Assembly (NCBI GenBank): GCA_002373715.1
Contig: DFLI01000123.1
Coordinates: 2,243 to 12,038 of the forward strand
Source of the DNA: Bacteroidales bacterium UBA3623
GTDB taxonomy: Bacteria > Bacteroidota > Bacteroidia > Bacteroidales > UBA932
Direction of reading: 5' to 3'
Length of the DNA stretch: 9,796 nt
Of the stretch, positions 6,641 through 9,796 are shown in pieces. Every line of letters starts with the position of its first letter. Position 1 is the first letter of the stretch. Position numbers and translations under genes: made by a program. The notes under the pieces were generated by a model. That model worked only from the letters and a program-made list of their open reading frames with translations, did no database searches and was not told the origin of the DNA.

Positions 6641-7905
6641 TGAGAATAGAGATTATCCACGAGATTGCCAGTTCCCTCAGGAACAACAAGCTCCGTACAG
6701 CCCTCACGGGCTTTGCGGTGAGCTGGGGCATCTTTCTGCTGATAGCGCTTCTGGGAGCCGGCAACGGCCTCATGAACTCCTTCATGGGAAACATGCAGGA
6801 TTTCATTTCTGAGAGCATCACGGTAGAAGGATGGCGCACTTCCATGCCCTATCAGGGCTACAAGGAAGGGCGCGACATCCAGCTGGACCAGGCAGACCTT
6901 CTCTATACAAAGGGTCCCCGCTGGCAGGGCACTATTGAAAATGTATCCCTGGCCACCGACTTCACCGGTACCACGCTTTCCCTGAGCGGGAACTCTGTTT
7001 CCGGTTCCCTCCGCGGCGTCATGCCCGATTACCAGGAGCAGGAAAAAATCAGGATGTCCGTGGGCCGCTTCCTGAATCCGGACGACATCCGCGAAAAACG
7101 GAAATCCATTGTGATCAGCTCGGCCCAGGCCAAGGAATTGCTTCCCAAGAACCCGGAAAAGCTGGTGGGAAAATGGGTAAACGCCGGAAATGTGGCCTAC
7201 CGCGTAGTAGGTATCTACAGCACCGACGAATCCAACATGACCCGCCTGTGCGCCATTCCCTACTCTACATATAAGGGAATCTACAGCCCCAACGACAAGA
7301 TTGAGTCCATCTCCTTTACCGTAAAAGGGCCGGAAACCCTGGCCGAGCACCGGGCTTTTGAAAAAGAGTATACCGGCGGCCTCAAAGCCAGGCACCATAT
7401 TGCTCCCGACGACAACCGCGGCCTCTGGATTAACAACGGTTACACCGATAACCTGGAAATGCACAAGGCCTCCCGCATGATCCGCACCGCCTTATGGATT
7501 CTGGGTATCCTTACCCTCGTGAGCGGCATTGTGGGCGTGAGCAACATCATGCTCATCACCGTGAAAGAGCGCACGCACGAGTTCGGCATCCGCAAGGCCA
7601 TTGGCGCCAAACCCGGATCCATCCTCAAACTCATCATTGCAGAAAGTATCAGCATCACCGCCGTGTTCGGCTACATTGGCATGTTCATGGGAATGATGGC
7701 CTGCCAGATTATGGACAAGACCGTAGCCCAGGATGCCATCAACATCGGAGGAGAAGAAATCCGGATGCTGGTGAATCCCAACGTGGGGCTGGACGTGGCC
7801 CTGGAAGCCACCCTGCTGCTCATTATCGCCGGTACTCTGGCCGGGGCCATCCCTGCCTGGAAAGCGGCTCGTGTTAAACCCATTGAAGCATTGAGGGCCG
7901 AGTAA
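6640..7905 (+). CDS. MacB/FtsX-type ABC permease, first copy
   Basis: This 421-aa inner-membrane permease has the MacB layout: helix 1 at about 21-43, a large periplasmic domain (about 45-280, MacB_PCD type), then three C-terminal helices at about 283-305, 336-357 and 385-407 (FtsX domain). The family-typical cytoplasmic segment GVSNIMLITVKERTHEFGIR (299-318) followed by KAIGA, and the C-terminal PAWKAARVKPIEALRAE, are clear. It lacks its own ATPase domain and would use the one encoded upstream, probably pairing with the second permease. Both gene boundaries are TAATG overlaps, so translation is probably coupled across all three genes. Such exporters move macrolides, peptides, lipoproteins or toxins in different species; nothing here decides which. 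Confidence 0.94.
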   Translation: MRIEIIHEIASSLRNNKLRTALTGFAVSWGIFLLIALLGAGNGLMNSFMGNMQDFISESITVEGWRTSMPYQGYKEGRDIQLDQADLLYTKGPRWQGTIENVSLATDFTGTTLSLSGNSVSGSLRGVMPDYQEQEKIRMSVGRFLNPDDIREKRKSIVISSAQAKELLPKNPEKLVGKWVNAGNVAYRVVGIYSTDESNMTRLCAIPYSTYKGIYSPNDKIESISFTVKGPETLAEHRAFEKEYTGGLKARHHIAPDDNRGLWINNGYTDNLEMHKASRMIRTALWILGILTLVSGIVGVSNIMLITVKERTHEFGIRKAIGAKPGSILKLIIAESISITAVFGYIGMFMGMMACQIMDKTVAQDAINIGGEEIRMLVNPNVGLDVALEATLLLIIAGTLAGAIPAWKAARVKPIEALRAE

Positions 7906-9161
7906 TGAAAAAGTGGTTTGATACAGATACTTTCCGGGAAATCCTGGACAGCCTCCTGCGGAACAAGAGCCGCAGCTTCCTCACCGGATTTGGCGTGTTC
8001 TGGGGCGTATTCATGCTCATGATTCTGACCGGCGGCGGGCGGGGTTTCAAGGACCTCTTGGTGCAAAACTTCACCGGCTTTGCCCAGAACACCTGCATTG
8101 TCTTTGCCAACAATACTTCCAAACCCTACAAGGGCTTTGAAAAGGGCCGCACCTGGTATCTGGACTACGGAGACGTAGACCGGCTCAAGGCCATGGTCCC
8201 CGAACTGGAAACCGTCACCGCCAACGTGAGCCTCTGGGGCAAAAGCGTTTCCCGGGACGAGTACGTTTCTTCCCGCGCCGTGGTAAAGGGCGCCCGGCCA
8301 GATTATGCCAACATTGAGGCACCCAAGATGATGTATGGCCGATGGCTCAACGACGCAGACAACCTGCAGGAGCGGAAAGTGTGCGTGATTGGCCGGCGTG
8401 TTTACGAAGAACTGTTCCCGGAGGGAGGCTCCCCGCTGGGTGAGCGCATCAGCATCGACGGCAGTTATTATACCATTGTAGGCGTGGACTGGAGAGACGG
8501 CAACAGCATCAGCATCAACGGCCGCGCCAGCGATGCGGTGACCATTCCCATCAACCAGGCCAGAAGGGCCTACAACCTGGGTAATACCGTTCACATGCTG
8601 TGCTTCACCGCCAAGCCGGGCATCACTATGAGCGATGTGATGCCGCGGGTGCAGGAACTGATTGCCCGCCGGCATTACATAGACCCTACCGACGACCAGG
8701 CCATTTTCCTCCTGAACACGCAGCTCATCTTCGGCATCGTGGACAACCTGTTCAAAGGCATCAATTTCCTCATCTGGCTCATCGGCCTGGGAACCTTGCT
8801 GGCCGGCGTGATTGGCGTATCCAACATTATGATGGTGAGCGTGAAGGAACGCACCACCGAGATTGGTATCCGCCGCGCCATCGGCGCCACCCCCCAGCAG
8901 ATTCTGACCCAGATTATTTCTGAAAGTATTGTCCTTACGCTGTTGGCGGGTCTTTCGGCCATCGTATTCAGCGTACTTATATTATACGGCGTAGAATTAG
9001 GCATGACGGAGGACGGAATCCTGAAGGCTCCCTTCCAGGTGCCCTTCTGGACGGCCATCCTGGCCGCTTCCCTGCTGGCCGTGCTGGGCGTGGTGGCCGG
9101 TCTGATGCCCGCCGCCCGTGCCATGCAGATCAAGCCTGTAGACGCCATGAGAGATGAATAA
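7905..9161 (+). CDS. MacB/FtsX-type ABC permease, second copy
   Basis: This 418-aa paralogue of the preceding permease has the same plan: helix 1 at about 25-47, a periplasmic domain to about 280, and helices at about 285-310, 340-362 and 382-404. The conserved segment GVSNIMMVSVKERTTEIGIR (304-323) and the ending PAARAMQIKPVDAMRDE match the FtsX family. The two copies are clearly divergent in their periplasmic domains, so they are more likely two halves of a heterodimer than a recent duplication. It starts in the TAATG overlap with the first copy and ends with two stop codons in tandem (9159-9164). Confidence 0.94.
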   Translation: MKKWFDTDTFREILDSLLRNKSRSFLTGFGVFWGVFMLMILTGGGRGFKDLLVQNFTGFAQNTCIVFANNTSKPYKGFEKGRTWYLDYGDVDRLKAMVPELETVTANVSLWGKSVSRDEYVSSRAVVKGARPDYANIEAPKMMYGRWLNDADNLQERKVCVIGRRVYEELFPEGGSPLGERISIDGSYYTIVGVDWRDGNSISINGRASDAVTIPINQARRAYNLGNTVHMLCFTAKPGITMSDVMPRVQELIARRHYIDPTDDQAIFLLNTQLIFGIVDNLFKGINFLIWLIGLGTLLAGVIGVSNIMMVSVKERTTEIGIRRAIGATPQQILTQIISESIVLTLLAGLSAIVFSVLILYGVELGMTEDGILKAPFQVPFWTAILAASLLAVLGVVAGLMPAARAMQIKPVDAMRDE

Positions 9162-9165
9162 TAAA

Positions 9166-9183
9166 ATGTTGTTAGTTATATGA
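9166..9183 (+). other. Possible five-codon minicistron overlapping the adaptor start
   Basis: In the 18-bp gap between the permease stop and the adaptor gene, an ATG at 9166 opens a frame reading M-L-L-V-I. Its TGA (9181-9183) overlaps the adaptor ATG as ATGA. This could let ribosomes re-initiate on the adaptor gene and so couple it to the permeases. It could equally be chance in a short gap. There is no evidence that the peptide is made. Confidence 0.2.
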
Positions 9184-9796
9184 AAAAGTTTTTCCGAATC
9201 CTGATGATTGTTTTGGTGGCCGCCGTCTTTGTGGGCACCTTCGCCTACCTGTTCAAGCGGTCCCAGCCCAAAGAGATTGTGTATGAGGAGTTAACGCCCG
9301 CCATGGACACCATCTCCAAGTCCACCGTAGTCACAGGCAAAATCCAGCCCCGCAACGAGGTAAACGTGAAACCCCAGCTCAACGGCATTGTGGCCGAAGT
9401 GTACAAAGAAGCCGGCCAGACCGTCCAGAAGGATGAGATCATTGCCAAGCTCAAGGTGATTCCGGACATGAACCAGCTGTCATCGGCCCAGAGCCGCGTG
9501 CGCCTGAGCGAGGTGAATCTCAAGCAGGCCCAGGTTAACTACGACCGTGAAAAGAAGCTCTTTGACCAGCAGCTGGTGAGCGCCGAATCCTTCGAGAAGG
9601 TGGCCCAGGCCCTCAAGCAGGCCCAGGAGGAACACTCCATCGCCAAGGAGACCCTGGAGATTGTGAGGGACGGTGTTTCATCGGCCAACAAGAGCGGAAG
9701 TACCACCCTCATCCGTTCCACCATCTCCGGCCTTATCCTGGATGTGCCGGTGAAGGTTGGTAACTCCGTCACCATGTCCAACACCTTCAACGACGG
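9180..9796 (+). CDS. HlyD/MacA-type periplasmic adaptor (cut by window edge)
   Basis: The first 205 codons of a membrane-fusion protein are present; the gene is open at the right edge. An N-terminal hydrophobic anchor (about 5-24, MKKFFRILMIVLVAAVFVGT) is followed by a barrel-sandwich (lipoyl-like) half with NVKPQLNGIVAEVYKEAGQ (62-80), an alpha-helical hairpin rich in Gln, Lys and Glu (about 98-162, predicted coiled coil), and the returning lipoyl half with STISGLILDVPVKVGNSV (180-197). This order is that of MacA and related adaptors, which bridge an inner-membrane exporter to a TolC-like channel. It lies 18 bp after the second permease on the same strand, so it is probably part of the same operon and partners with it. 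No outer-membrane channel gene is visible in the window. No Shine-Dalgarno is seen before the ATG. Confidence 0.92.
   Translation, partial: MKKFFRILMIVLVAAVFVGTFAYLFKRSQPKEIVYEELTPAMDTISKSTVVTGKIQPRNEVNVKPQLNGIVAEVYKEAGQTVQKDEIIAKLKVIPDMNQLSSAQSRVRLSEVNLKQAQVNYDREKKLFDQQLVSAESFEKVAQALKQAQEEHSIAKETLEIVRDGVSSANKSGSTTLIRSTISGLILDVPVKVGNSVTMSNTFND

Noticed and set aside
6607..8675. Minus-strand open frames opposite the two permeases
   Set aside because: Antisense to permeases with intact FtsX motifs; no start signals or recognisable domains.

Overview
The window looks like a chromosomal piece of a fairly GC-rich member of the Bacteroidota, most likely a Bacteroidales-type organism. The evidence is two near-perfect Bacteroidota promoters (TTTG, a 19-20 bp spacer, TAnnTTTG), coding regions without recognisable Shine-Dalgarno sequences but with A-rich upstream regions, tRNA genes that do not encode CCA, and the protein families present. 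I cannot place it at genus level.

Layout. Positions 1-5725 read on the minus strand. In transcription order they hold two tandem paralogous MFS transporters (5725-4058 and 4058-2691, joined by a TAATG stop/start overlap), dxs for the first step of the MEP isoprenoid pathway (2668-791), a strong promoter immediately after dxs, then tRNA-Thr(UGU), tRNA-Tyr(GUA), tRNA-Gly(UCC), tRNA-Thr(GGU) and the start of tuf (EF-Tu), cut by the left edge. This tRNA-tuf order is the same as the Escherichia coli thrU-tyrU-glyT-thrT-tufB operon. A divergent, AT-rich intergenic region (5726-5923) separates this block from a plus-strand operon: a lone ABC ATPase, two different FtsX/MacB-type permeases (both junctions are TAATG overlaps) and the first 205 codons of a HlyD/MacA-type periplasmic adaptor that runs off the right edge. 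No stretch over 300 bases is empty; the largest non-protein stretch (197-790) is filled by the tRNA cluster.

How the genes work together. The plus-strand genes fit a MacAB-like tripartite ABC export machine in which the ATPase serves a probable heterodimer of two permeases and the adaptor links to an outer-membrane channel not seen here. The two MFS genes are probably translationally coupled and resemble, from memory, the MFSD1-like branch of the MFS (a dipeptide carrier in animals); the upstream one carries about 60 extra residues that look like two added membrane helices. dxs and the tRNA-tuf cluster are housekeeping genes.

I did not find a clearly new system. The best items for a second look are the MFSD1-like tandem pair with its helix insertion, the split ATPase/two-permease exporter, the non-canonical pairs in both tRNA-Thr genes, the hairpins in the tRNA-Tyr/tRNA-Gly spacer, the palindrome in the tuf leader, and a five-codon minicistron before the adaptor gene.
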